This document shows positions 23,431 through 29,734 of a stretch of 47,817 bases of DNA, in pieces. How positions within the stretch are numbered: position 1 is the first letter of the stretch; every line of letters starts with the position of its first letter. The notes under the pieces are model-generated. The model was not told where the DNA came from. It saw only the letters and a list, made by a program, of their open reading frames with translations, and did no database searches. Both the position numbers and the translations under genes were made by a program. The stretch lies in the IMG/VR virus record IMGVR_UViG_3300045926_000043, positions 1-47,817 of that record. One strand, 5' to 3'. Source of the DNA: a virus.

Positions 23431-24000
23431 TTACTTTACCTTGGCCTCCGAGCGCTGTGCAAGTTTTGCAGCCACGTATTTGACCGCCGCGCGCCACTGT
23501 GACCGGTAGTGGTCCTCGTCCATGCGCAGCTCCCCGGCCGCGATCCGAAAAGGCTGCTGAGGTGTATAGCGATAGGTGCGGTGAATCGGCTTTTGCATCC
23601 AGCCCGGCATGCCTCGGATGATCTCATCCACCTGAGCCACAGCTGCCGAGAAATGCACTTTGAGCGCGTGCATGGAATAGAGTTGCTTGCCCTTGGCCGT
23701 GAGCTCGCGGTCGATGAACCCACGCTCCTCGGCCGCTTCTTTTGAATCCAACGGCGGCCCGCCTTCTGCTGCTGCCCGTTTCTTCAGTCGCAGCGCCCGA
23801 CGCCTTACCCCTCGGCGCTTGCGCTCCTGCTCCCGCAAATACTCGGCCGAGTCCGCCAAGCTCGTGAACGATCGCCCCCTCGCGTGCGACTCACGCCGAC
23901 AGGCCATCCCCCAATCGTTCAGCCGGCGCTCGGTTTCTCGGAAAACGTCAGACGCGATTCCAAGAGCCTGAACCGAAATATCTAGCGCCACAGTCGCCAT
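23431..24000 (-). CDS. Putative late-gene antiterminator, Q-like
   Basis: ATG 24000 is preceded by GAGGTAACAGGG and gives 189 residues. RLNDWGMACRRES near the N-terminus and HYRSQWRAAVKYVAAKLAQR at the C-terminus resemble the ends of lambdoid Q-type proteins. The middle is very basic (KRRGVRRRALRLKKR) and a central helix reads VAQVDEIIRGMPGW. The gene is the last early gene on the minus strand and is followed by two strong terminators and then the late operon, exactly where an antiterminator is needed. The family assignment is by weak motif plus position; a DUF1133-like regulator is an alternative. Confidence 0.6.
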   Translation of the reverse strand: MATVALDISVQALGIASDVFRETERRLNDWGMACRRESHARGRSFTSLADSAEYLREQERKRRGVRRRALRLKKRAAAEGGPPLDSKEAAEERGFIDRELTAKGKQLYSMHALKVHFSAAVAQVDEIIRGMPGWMQKPIHRTYRYTPQQPFRIAAGELRMDEDHYRSQWRAAVKYVAAKLAQRSEAKVK

Positions 24001-24005
24001 CCCTG

Positions 24006-24134
24006 TTACCTCGAAAGCATCAGCAGCAACGCGGTCCACAAAACCGCAAGCACCGCCAGCCAAAACCATTCCTCGACGTCGAGATACCACCAACGGCGCC
24101 GACGGTTCACTCGTCGTCTCGATACTTCTGCCAT
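24006..24134 (-). CDS. Small single-span membrane protein
   Basis: ATG 24134 gives 42 residues: a very basic N-terminus (RRRVNRRRRWW), then one hydrophobic helix (FWLAVLAVLWTALLLML). The basic side should stay in the cytoplasm. It overlaps the HTH gene upstream by 28 nt and stops 5 nt before the Q-like start. The function is unknown. Confidence 0.55.
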   Translation of the reverse strand: MAEVSRRRVNRRRRWWYLDVEEWFWLAVLAVLWTALLLMLSR

Positions 24135-24289
24135 AACAGCCTCGCCTCGCTCATGTTCACAATGCGGTAAACGACGTGTAACCCGACTCCCCACTTCTCG
24201 GCGATTTCCCGCGCCGGTAATGGCTTGGCTCCGTCGGTCGGTCTGTACAGCTCGCGAATCAAAAGTCGATCCTCGTGCCTGATCCTCAT
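24107..24289 (-). CDS. Small helix-turn-helix protein
   Basis: This 60-residue protein contains LPAREIAEKWGVGLHVVYRIVN (an HTH with the conserved A and G-V turn). It resembles the small DNA-binding proteins found in nin-like regions. ATG 24289 overlaps the NinB stop (ATGA). It could regulate early or late genes; the target is not evident. Confidence 0.65.
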   Translation of the reverse strand: MRIRHEDRLLIRELYRPTDGAKPLPAREIAEKWGVGLHVVYRIVNMSEARLLWQKYRDDE

Positions 24290-24705
24290 GCCGCCTCGGC
24301 GTCTCCTGGCAGCTTCAGCACTACGCCGTGCTCGGCCATGCGTCGCACGATAAAGTCGATGTATTGGCCGAATTCGGTTTTCGTGAGTCGCGAGCTACGA
24401 CGCATCGGCTTTTGCCGCTTCATGCCGAGCGCCTCGTGCACTTCCCACCCGAAATGCTCGCCGAGAAAATACTCGTGCAAGTCGTCCTTCGTCCAGCCGC
24501 CGAGCAACTCGCCACCGCGCTCGAGGATGTCGTCATACAGCGCCCACAGCAACGCGTTTTGCTCGGTCGTGCGTCGTGACTTGCGCAGAATGGAACGCAG
24601 CGCTGCGAGCCCTATATAACGCCCCACGCATTTCTGGCCGTCCTGCGGTAGGTAGACGGCCTCCTTCACGATCGCGAGCCAGACCGAGCGGTGAAGGTCG
24701 GTCAC
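24286..24705 (-). CDS. ninB: NinB-like recombination protein
   Basis: This 139-residue protein contains SRRTTEQNALLWALYDDILERG and GWTKDDLHEYFLGEHFG, the signature of the NinB/Orf family. It ends with SRLTKTEFGQYIDFIVRRMAEHG. NinB (Orf) binds single-stranded DNA and supplies RecFOR-like mediator activity in phage recombination. The start is GTG overlapping the NinG stop (GTGA). It lies next to NinG as in lambda. Confidence 0.88.
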   Translation of the reverse strand: MTDLHRSVWLAIVKEAVYLPQDGQKCVGRYIGLAALRSILRKSRRTTEQNALLWALYDDILERGGELLGGWTKDDLHEYFLGEHFGWEVHEALGMKRQKPMRRSSRLTKTEFGQYIDFIVRRMAEHGVVLKLPGDAEAA

Positions 24706-25235
24706 GCCGCCACCTGTCGCAGCGACTTGAGCTTCAGCCGGTAATACTTGCCAAGGTCGCGGAGCTCGTCGACGGTGTATTTCCTCGGCTCGTGCGGACC
24801 CTCGAGGTAGTCCACTACCTCTTGTCCGACCCGCGCAATCAGACCGACTCTGTAGGCAGCAACATTACCCGACAAAAACGAGTTGCATGCTTCACATTGC
24901 ACATGGATATTGCGCTCGTCGAACCTGAGTTCCGGATGGCTCCCGACCGACAGATAGTGGCCGGCGTTGCGCTTGACGTTGTTGAACCGTCCGCACGAAA
25001 TGCACGCCCGGTACTTGTCCCGCTCGCGGATGTAGGCGTTGCACGCCACCTGCGCGAGCCTCAGCCAGTCCCGCCGCGACCGCAGCCGCTCGCGACCTTC
25101 CCGTTTCTCGCGCCGGCGCCGCTTGGTGTCCTGCTTGCGAAAGTACACGAGCGCACACTTCGCGCCGCACACGATCTGCAGCGAGTTCCACGGGTCAAAC
25201 TTCACACGACAGACTCGGCAGCTCCGTTGCCTCAT
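24702..25235 (-). CDS. ninG: NinG-like protein
   Basis: ATG 25235 overlaps the upstream stop and gives 177 residues. The N-terminus has C6, C9, C23 and C27 in a zinc site (CRVCRVKFDP, CGAKC). The basic helical linker is rich in Arg. The core has YIRERDKYRACISCGR, AGHYLSVGSHPELRFDERN and QCEACNSFLSGN, all typical of lambda NinG (Rap). That protein is a Holliday-junction endonuclease that assists RecBCD-pathway recombination. The HNH-like H and C residues are all present. Confidence 0.9.
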   Translation of the reverse strand: MRQRSCRVCRVKFDPWNSLQIVCGAKCALVYFRKQDTKRRRREKREGRERLRSRRDWLRLAQVACNAYIRERDKYRACISCGRFNNVKRNAGHYLSVGSHPELRFDERNIHVQCEACNSFLSGNVAAYRVGLIARVGQEVVDYLEGPHEPRKYTVDELRDLGKYYRLKLKSLRQVAA

Positions 25236-25480
25236 CGGTGCAAGAGCTCCTTCACGCACTCGGCAAAGCGTGCATGCCAGAAGTCAGCCCGCCGGCTCTG
25301 CTGCTCGACCATCGCTCGCAGGAACAGAATCTCGAGCGATAGAGCTTCCATCGTCTGGCTCTGAAAGTAGCGCCTCGCGCCCTCCTCTCTCCCGAATGTC
25401 CGCCCCGCACGCCACGCGAGCTGTGAGCTCGGCTCGCCAGGCGAAATATTTTGCAAACCAGACTTCAGTGCATCGGCCAT
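25232..25480 (-). CDS. Small early protein, unknown function
   Basis: ATG 25480 has an excellent ribosome site (GAGGT, 6 nt upstream) and gives 82 residues beginning MADALKSGLQNISPGEPSS. The C-terminal half is helical (EALSLEILFLRAMVEQQSRR). The stop overlaps the NinG start. It shares about 197 nt with the zinc-ribbon frame at 25284-25598. I do not recognise a family. Confidence 0.6.
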   Translation of the reverse strand: MADALKSGLQNISPGEPSSQLAWRAGRTFGREEGARRYFQSQTMEALSLEILFLRAMVEQQSRRADFWHARFAECVKELLHR

Positions 25481-25598
25481 GCAGCCACCTCTCAATCGGC
25501 TGATCCTTGCTGTTCAGCACCGAATACGGCACAACCTCGAGCGCGACAACGCCGAACTCCCCACACTCGCCGCATTTCTCAACTTCCCCGCCGCTCAT
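25284..25598 (-). CDS. Zinc-ribbon-like early protein overlapping the next gene
   Basis: This frame of 104 residues starts MSGGEVEKCGECGEFG and has IERWLHGRCTEVW near residues 35-47. The Cys-x2-Cys ... Trp-Leu-His-x2-Cys pattern looks like a genuine small zinc-binding phage protein. The second half (RVACGADIRERGG onwards) is low complexity and overlaps the well-supported 82-residue gene, so only the first 50 or so residues may matter. ATG 25598 overlaps the preceding gene by 20 nt. Confidence 0.45.
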   Translation of the reverse strand: MSGGEVEKCGECGEFGVVALEVVPYSVLNSKDQPIERWLHGRCTEVWFAKYFAWRAELTARVACGADIRERGGREALLSEPDDGSSIARDSVPASDGRAAEPAG

Positions 25599-26127
25599 TC
25601 ATGCGCGCCTGATCCGCGTCAATGACTACTTCCACAGCGCGCTCCCAATTACTACCGAGGGATTGCGCGCCTATCTCGCTCACTAACTGTTCGCCGTTGC
25701 GCATGTCAGCCATCGTTTTTGCGGCACGACGAACCCGAATGGCCTTCAATGCTTCCGGCGATAGCCTGCGCCTCGCGTTGATCCCGAAATGCATCATCAC
25801 GCCCTCGCAGTGCTTCGCTGTGATAACGCCATCCGCATAGTCGATGCACAGTTGCCACACTTCGAGCCACAGCCGATGCGGCAGCGCGAGGATAGGCTTC
25901 ACTTGTTCAGGAGTTTCCGGCAACGTGCCAAACATCTCGCGCAATGCCATCTCTCGAAACTTCGCAAAGTCACACAGCAATTTCGCTCGAGATTTGGTGA
26001 TGCTCCATCGCTTCGCTACGTACTCTTCCCAAGACTCGCACCAATCCTTCCACTCGCCCGACTTGCGAATCGCACGCAACGTATCGCAGACGATGGCGTA
26101 GCTGTCAGCCAGAGCGCGCTCGTTCAT
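25579..26127 (-). CDS. Early protein, possible DNA-binding (ParB-like features)
   Basis: This 182-residue protein includes WCESWEEYVAKRWSITKSRAKLLCDF, an HTH-like helix pair. It also has TLPETPEQVKPILALPHRLWLEVW, which recalls helical domains of phage ParB-like and KorB-like proteins, and it ends in a basic helix. The start overlaps the upstream gene by 4 nt. It could have a replication or partition role, since no standard replication gene is visible nearby, but this is speculation. Confidence 0.6.
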   Translation of the reverse strand: MNERALADSYAIVCDTLRAIRKSGEWKDWCESWEEYVAKRWSITKSRAKLLCDFAKFREMALREMFGTLPETPEQVKPILALPHRLWLEVWQLCIDYADGVITAKHCEGVMMHFGINARRRLSPEALKAIRVRRAAKTMADMRNGEQLVSEIGAQSLGSNWERAVEVVIDADQARMNERRGS

Positions 26128-26606
26128 ACTGCCGGCGAGCCGGCGTGTGTACCTCCTAAATGCGCAAGACGTATATCAGCGCGACGCAGCGTTCTGTACC
26201 GACGGAGCTCGTCTGCGTGCTGCAAGAGCGAGCGCCCCATGTTGTCGTATTCGCTGGCCTTTGCTTCTAATTCGGCATCGGTCAAATTGTCGATGCGAAC
26301 CGCAATCTGTTCTTTCTCGCGCGTCACGACGTAGAAATGCTGTAGGTGCTCGAAGCCTTCGAGCGCGAGCTGCTTGTTTGTCTTGGAATCTGGCGTGTCG
26401 AGCTTGTTGATCTGCTCGCGTACTTCCTTTCGGATCGAAATCCGCGAGCAGCACGTGTAAAAATCGGCATCCTCGCCGTCGATATTCGGATGGTCGCCCA
26501 TCACCGCTTGCGTGATCCAATCCGGATGGAGCGTCGGCCCATTGTTGTCTATGAGCCATTCAATTTTTGCGCCGATTTCGCGTTGCAAGTCCGTGAACGA
26601 ATACAT
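26124..26606 (-). CDS. Early protein, unknown function
   Basis: ATG 26606 with GGAG 8 nt upstream gives 160 residues beginning MYSFTDLQREIGAKIEWLID. The middle has HPDWITQAVMGDHPNIDGEDADFYTCC and a long coiled coil follows (LTDAELEAKASEYDNMGRSLLQHADEL). No family is recognised. It follows the 216-residue gene after 3 nt and overlaps the next gene by 4 nt. Confidence 0.65.
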   Translation of the reverse strand: MYSFTDLQREIGAKIEWLIDNNGPTLHPDWITQAVMGDHPNIDGEDADFYTCCSRISIRKEVREQINKLDTPDSKTNKQLALEGFEHLQHFYVVTREKEQIAVRIDNLTDAELEAKASEYDNMGRSLLQHADELRRYRTLRRADIRLAHLGGTHAGSPAV

Positions 26607-26609
26607 CAA

Positions 26610-27260
26610 TCAATCTCCTATTCTTGTGATGAATTGATCGAGCCATGCATCAATGACTCGGACGTACTTCCTGGCATCGCCGTATTCAGACGGCCGAACA
26701 CCATTGGCTACTTCTGCGGGATCGTGCTCCGAGGCGAACTCAGCAAAGCGCCTCAGTTGTGAAAGCGCTCTAGTCGCGGCGGCAAAGTTGGCAGGCTTGC
26801 TATCGCCGATCTCGACTAACTTCTTGCCTCGATCAGCTAGTTCGGTGACCGTCGGCGGTGATTCGCTTTCAACGGCCTCTTCGAAGTCCGATTGTGGAAC
26901 GTTCGCCACGCGGATAGCCGTCTTTTGCTGCCGCTCTGATAGACCAGCACCGCGAGCTGCCTGCTTCCGATCAAAGGGACGGTGCCGACCGTTTGATTTT
27001 CGGTCCCCGCCTTGCTGGGGTTGAATTTGCTTCAGCAGCTCCCCGCACCGACGGATGGCGCGCGCCTGAATTCGGTCGGCCATCTTGCGCATCTGATCGT
27101 CACGAGCCTGCTTCGCGTAGCTCGCCAGCGCTTCCGCTTTATCCGCCCACTTCTGGCACTCGTCGATGCGCGAGCATTCCGCGAGTGCACTCTTGGCAGC
27201 CTCATAGGTCGCCGGTAGTCGTGCGGTAGAGATGTCTGGAAGATTAGGCAGATTTGCCAT
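26610..27260 (-). CDS. Conserved-looking early phage protein, unknown function
   Basis: This 216-residue protein begins MANLPNLPDISTARLPATYEAAK. It continues with ALAECSRIDECQKWADKAEALASYAKQARDD and IQARAIRRCGELLKQI. This helical block is familiar from many phage and prophage hypothetical proteins. A basic segment (GGDRKSNGRHRPFDRKQAARGAG) and LSERQQKTAIRVANVPQSDF follow, reminiscent of ParB/Spo0J-type DNA-interacting regions. A DNA-related role is plausible but unproven. Its start lies 17 nt inside the upstream 67-residue gene. Confidence 0.7.
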   Translation of the reverse strand: MANLPNLPDISTARLPATYEAAKSALAECSRIDECQKWADKAEALASYAKQARDDQMRKMADRIQARAIRRCGELLKQIQPQQGGDRKSNGRHRPFDRKQAARGAGLSERQQKTAIRVANVPQSDFEEAVESESPPTVTELADRGKKLVEIGDSKPANFAAATRALSQLRRFAEFASEHDPAEVANGVRPSEYGDARKYVRVIDAWLDQFITRIGD

Positions 27261-27447
27261 GCAGCCGCTCCGATTCCAAAATCAGTGGTATTAGCTTTCT
27301 TGCTATCGGCCAACCGTGATCGTGGATTTCGGAAATGAGCATTCGAAGATCGAAGTCGCTCATCGTCCGAACGGCTCGCATTTCTTCTTCCGTAATTCTT
27401 TGGTTTTTGAGTCGGAGGTTTGCGGTAACTTTGCGTTGTGCTTCCAT
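27244..27447 (-). CDS. Small early protein, unknown function
   Basis: ATG 27447 has a purine-rich GAGGAGAGAG just ahead and gives 67 residues (MEAQRKVTANLRLKNQRITEEEM, then SDFDLRMLISEIHDHGWPIA). It is probably all-helical. The 154 bp between its start and the upstream stop (27448-27601) show no gene; they hold only a short palindrome at 27583-27592. Confidence 0.6.
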   Translation of the reverse strand: MEAQRKVTANLRLKNQRITEEEMRAVRTMSDFDLRMLISEIHDHGWPIARKLIPLILESERLHGKSA

Positions 27448-27601
27448 CTCTCTCCTCGTTGGTGAACAGCCGCAAGCTACCGCGCGAGTGCCACGGAGCG
27501 AGCGGCAAGGGACTCTCCCCGTCGGAGCCAACTTAGCCGGCTGGTACCTATGTGCGAGGCGTGCCCTGTACCAACTCCGGGGCACCAAGGTGTCTCAGCC
27601 T

Positions 27602-27817
27602 CTACCCAACGTTCCCCTGCTTCTCGACGACAGGCCCGTCCGGTCGGCCGCATAAGTCCTGTCGCTTCTTTGAGAAATGCAAAACGTTCGACGGCAGCGG
27701 ATCGTTCCGCCGCATCAATTCGAAACATTCCCTCGTGAGCTGCTTCGCCAAGTCCACGCGCCCGGCCTTCACGGCGAGCGCCAACCTATTGCGCAACACC
27801 CGCTCGTAGGCCGTCAT
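27602..27817 (-). CDS. Small early protein, unknown function
   Basis: I take ATG 27817, which overlaps the upstream stop (ATGA); ATG 27826 is an alternative. The 71-residue product begins MTAYERVLRNRLALAVKAGR. It continues VDLAKQLTRECFELMRRNDPLPS and is helical. The family is not recognised. Confidence 0.6.
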   Translation of the reverse strand: MTAYERVLRNRLALAVKAGRVDLAKQLTRECFELMRRNDPLPSNVLHFSKKRQDLCGRPDGPVVEKQGNVG

Positions 27818-28050
27818 CGCCGCCATTTCGCAAGCGCTCCCGCGTCCTCGTGGTTATTCCCGATGATTCCCGCTTTTTGCAAAGCGGACACGGCTAGAGT
27901 GGCGTCAGCAATTCGTCGACGCAGAACAGGAACGATAATGGCCTCGATGAATTCGGCTTCGGTCACGCCGTCGAGGTCGGCGAAGATTTTGAGCGCGGTG
28001 TGCAGCTCGGGATCGAGCTTGCCGCGTATATCTTTACGTTCGAGGCTCAA
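27814..28050 (-). CDS. Small early protein, possibly ribbon-helix-helix
   Basis: This 78-residue frame has no ATG and would start at TTG 28050 (MSLERKDIRGKLDPELHTAL). The segment KLDPELHTALKIFADLDG followed by EAEFIEAIIVPVLRRRI fits a ribbon-helix-helix pattern. In the second position after a Cro-like gene it could take the place of CII. It is acidic overall. The start assignment is weak. Confidence 0.5.
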   Translation of the reverse strand: MSLERKDIRGKLDPELHTALKIFADLDGVTEAEFIEAIIVPVLRRRIADATLAVSALQKAGIIGNNHEDAGALAKWRR

Positions 28051-28099
28051 AGGCCCCGCCGCGCGCGCTGGCGCATATCCGTAAACCCCCAGTCACAAA

Positions 28100-28119
28100 G
28101 CCGGCGCCCACGTGCCGGC
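28100..28119 (-). terminator. Hairpin after the Cro-like gene, possible early terminator
   Basis: GCCGGC arms at 28100-28105 and 28114-28119 enclose an 8-nt loop. On the minus strand they are followed by TTTGTG. It sits 19 nt after the Cro-like stop, where lambda has tR1. The U-tract is weak. Confidence 0.35.
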
Positions 28120-28137
28120 CGCCAACACCAAACAGAA

Positions 28138-28389
28138 CTAGGCCGTGCGTGCTTCTCTTGTCATTCGTTTCGCGCTGCCCCGCAGATACCCCCAATCAAC
28201 GTCAGGGCGGAGTTCTTCGCATGTCACCGCCCGGTCGGATTCGCGCTCGAGCTCGATCGCGAGCCCTTCCCCGCACGGGCGGTATCCATACGAGACGTTT
28301 CGAAGATGTCCTGCGGTGGTCCCGCAACGCTTGGCAAGCGCTGCGCGCTCTTTCAGCGTCAATGTTTCTAGATAGCTTTTGAGGTCCAT
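28138..28389 (-). CDS. Cro/YdaS-like repressor
   Basis: From ATG 28389 the protein has 83 residues. Residues 12-35 (LKERAALAKRCGTTAGHLRNVSYG) form a helix-turn-helix of the YdaS/Cro type with the conserved A-x3-C-G turn. GEGLAIELERESDRAV and a C-terminal 'ELRPDVDWGYLRG' follow; that ending is typical of YdaS-like Cro proteins. It is the first gene of the minus-strand early arm and diverges from the CI-like gene across three operators. The -10 box ends 6 nt before the ATG, so its mRNA may have no leader. Confidence 0.85.
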   Translation of the reverse strand: MDLKSYLETLTLKERAALAKRCGTTAGHLRNVSYGYRPCGEGLAIELERESDRAVTCEELRPDVDWGYLRGSAKRMTREARTA

Positions 28390-28399
28390 GCGCGCATTA

Positions 28400-28413
28400 T
28401 CACCATACGGTGT
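28400..28413. promoter_or_regulatory. Operator O1 (TCACCATACGGTGT)
   Basis: A 14-bp palindrome of the form CACC-N4-GGTG, the first of five in the immunity region. It overlaps the -10 of the Cro-like promoter. Confidence 0.75.
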
Positions 28414-28415
28414 CC

Positions 28416-28421
28416 TAAAAT
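28416..28421 (+). promoter_or_regulatory. Possible weak -10 of the CI-like gene
   Basis: TAAAAT on the plus strand lies 26 nt before the ATG at 28448, between O1 and O2. No good -35 is seen 17 bp upstream (CGCATT), as expected for a weak, activator-dependent maintenance promoter. GGGGA at 28434-28438 could be the ribosome site. Confidence 0.35.
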
Positions 28422-28424
28422 GCA

Positions 28425-28438
28425 ACACCTTTCGGGGA
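28425..28438. promoter_or_regulatory. Operator O2, imperfect (ACACCTTTCGGGGA)
   Basis: One half-site is CACC and the other is GGGG in place of GGTG. It overlaps the -35 of the Cro-like promoter. The mismatch suggests a weaker site. Confidence 0.5.
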
Positions 28439-28440
28439 TT

Positions 28441-28454
28441 TCACCGAATGGTGA
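28441..28454. promoter_or_regulatory. Operator O3 (TCACCGAATGGTGA), contains the CI-like start codon
   Basis: This is a near-perfect palindrome of the same family. The ATG of the CI-like gene (28448-28450) lies inside it, so occupation would block expression of that gene directly. This gives a simple autorepression switch. Confidence 0.75.
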
Positions 28455-28825
28455 GAACGGTGCAGACTGCGCGCGTGGTGAAAGACGTGCAGTCCGCGCG
28501 TCGGCGCGCAGTACAAAAGCTCATTGACGAGCGCTGGGCAGGGAACGCTTCCGCGTTTGCGCGGGCAGCCAAAAAACCACAATCCCAAATTGCCGACATG
28601 CTCCGCGGCGAAAAGTCGTTCGGCGAAAAGGTCGCCCGCAGTATCGAGAAGAACCTCGGGCTCGCCGACGGAGCCCTCGATCTTCCGGCGGCAGGCCGGG
28701 CGCCGCCCGCAGATCCTTCCCCGCTCTCTCCCGGCGCCCTCGTAATCGCGCGGCTTTGGGATCAGCTACCGACCCCCGCTCAGGAATGCGTCGCGCAAAT
28801 AGTCGACCTTTTCGCGAAACACTAG
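28448..28825 (+). CDS. Short CI-like repressor
   Basis: The 125-residue protein begins MVRTVQTARVVKDV at ATG 28448. Residues about 34-70 (ASAFARAAKKPQSQIADMLRG and SFGEKVARSIEKNLGL) form a lambda-repressor-type HTH. The C-terminus (GALVIARLWDQLPTPAQECVAQIVDLF) is a short helical oligomerisation segment. No S24 peptidase domain with its Ser-Lys pair is present, so it cannot autocleave like lambda CI; induction must work differently. It is flanked by operators on both sides (O1-O3 and O4-O5). Confidence 0.8.
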   Translation: MVRTVQTARVVKDVQSARRRAVQKLIDERWAGNASAFARAAKKPQSQIADMLRGEKSFGEKVARSIEKNLGLADGALDLPAAGRAPPADPSPLSPGALVIARLWDQLPTPAQECVAQIVDLFAKH

Positions 28826-28840
28826 CCCGCCCCCGCCCTA

Positions 28841-28854
28841 ACACCGAATGGTGT
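28841..28854. promoter_or_regulatory. Operator O4 (ACACCGAATGGTGT)
   Basis: A perfect CACC-N4-GGTG palindrome with the same GAAT centre as O3. Its last base is the first base of the TTGACA -35 box of the left-arm promoter. Confidence 0.8.
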
Positions 28855-28881
28855 TGACAGCTATCACCGAGAGGTGATAAT
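28854..28881 (+). promoter_or_regulatory. Strong sigma70 promoter for the plus-strand arm (pL-like)
   Basis: A perfect -35 TTGACA (28854-28859) and a -10 GATAAT (28876-28881) are separated by 16 bp. O4 abuts the -35 and O5 covers the spacer and the start of the -10, so this promoter should be fully repressed in the lysogen. It drives the genes from 28918 to 36083. Confidence 0.85.
28864..28877. promoter_or_regulatory. Operator O5 (TCACCGAGAGGTGA)
   Basis: A CACC-N4-GGTG palindrome inside the pL-like promoter, overlapping the first two bases of the -10. It is spaced 23 bp centre-to-centre from O4, which would allow cooperative binding on nearly the same DNA face (inference). Confidence 0.8.
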
Positions 28882-28917
28882 CTCTCTCCCATGCCATCGA
28901 GCACGGGAGCCAAGCCA

Positions 28918-29148
28918 ATGACCGCCACGTCCAGCGCAGGCGCTTTCCGAATTGAGCGAACCGAATCTGACGGCTACGGCAAGACTTGGCTCATCTATCG
29001 CCCAGACGGCTCGATTGACGAAACAGACTCATACAACACGCGCCAGGAGGCCCGAGAGGCGCTGCCGTTCGTCAAGGCGCAATACGAAGCGCAAGCCGCG
29101 CGCAAGGCTGCCCAGCAAGCAGAATTTGCGACCCGAGAACAGAAGTAA
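28918..29148 (+). CDS. First plus-arm early protein, unknown function
   Basis: ATG 28918 has GGGAG 8 nt upstream; ATG 28891 is possible but lies almost at the transcription start. The 76-residue product has TESDGYGKTWLIYRPDGSIDETDSY, a small beta-hairpin-like domain. A charged helical tail (KAQYEAQAARKAAQQAE) follows. As the first gene behind the pL-like promoter it holds the position of lambda N, but it lacks an obvious Arg-rich N-terminus. Confidence 0.6.
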   Translation: MTATSSAGAFRIERTESDGYGKTWLIYRPDGSIDETDSYNTRQEAREALPFVKAQYEAQAARKAAQQAEFATREQK

Positions 29149-29156
29149 GCCGCCCC

Positions 29157-29354
29157 ATGAAAACGTACGCCGAACTTGCCGAGCATATTCTAAGCCTAGC
29201 CTATGAGCTTAGGCGGCAAGCAGACGAAACAAACCCGAGACCACGACAAGACCGGCGCGCACAGCTACGAAGCGAGGCCGCTGGACTTGAGCGAGCCGCG
29301 AGAATCGTCCATGCCGAGAGATTGCCCCCCCGCAACGAAGGAGAAATTCGATGA
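29157..29354 (+). CDS. Small helical protein, unknown function
   Basis: This 65-residue protein begins MKTYAELAEHILSLAYELRRQADE and ends in Arg-rich helix segments. The stop overlaps the next start by 4 nt. No family is recognised. Confidence 0.55.
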   Translation: MKTYAELAEHILSLAYELRRQADETNPRPRQDRRAQLRSEAAGLERAARIVHAERLPPRNEGEIR

Positions 29355-29734
29355 ACCAAAAACAAGCAGTCGCGAAGCTCCGCAAGATCCTCGGCCCGAA
29401 AATGGGATGGTCGATCAACTCGAACGCCTTGACCGCGGAGGAACGCGCCGAGCAAGCGGCCCTCTCGACAGAGCTTCGAGCCAAAGAGCATGCGTTGAAA
29501 GAGCAACTCACCGCGATGCGCGAGAAATTGCTGAGCGATCCGACATACGTCGCGCTCCGCACTCAATGGAACGAGACGAAGGACGCCGCCGACCGAGCAT
29601 GGGGGCGCTCGTACCGCAAGCCCATAGATGTCGGCACGCAAGGCGCGATGTTCTTCACGATCAAGGCGAGCGGCGACAACTGGGAGGACGTACTTGCGCA
29701 ACTGTCCTCCCGCAACAGTGAGGTAGAAGGATGA
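29351..29734 (+). CDS. Small helical early protein, unknown function
   Basis: This 127-residue protein begins MNQKQAVAKLRKILGPKMGWSINSNAL. A long charged coiled coil (ALSTELRAKEHALKEQLTAMREKLL) follows, then a folded C-terminus with MFFTIKASGDNWEDVLAQL. It is coupled to both neighbours by ATGA overlaps. Confidence 0.65.
   Translation: MNQKQAVAKLRKILGPKMGWSINSNALTAEERAEQAALSTELRAKEHALKEQLTAMREKLLSDPTYVALRTQWNETKDAADRAWGRSYRKPIDVGTQGAMFFTIKASGDNWEDVLAQLSSRNSEVEG

Larger units (their letters stand above)
28396..28425 (-). promoter_or_regulatory. Sigma70 promoter for the Cro-like gene (leaderless)
   Basis: On the minus strand TTGCAT (28425-28420) and GATAAT (28401-28396) are 18 bp apart. With the usual 6-7 nt between -10 and start, transcription would begin at the A of the ATG at 28389. 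Operator O1 overlaps the -10 box and O2 overlaps the -35, so repressor binding should shut it off. Confidence 0.7.

Noticed and set aside
27583-27592. CACCAAGGTG palindrome as a sixth repressor operator
   Set aside because: The half-sites match but the spacer is 2 instead of 4, which would turn one half-site to a different face of the helix. It is also not near a recognisable promoter.
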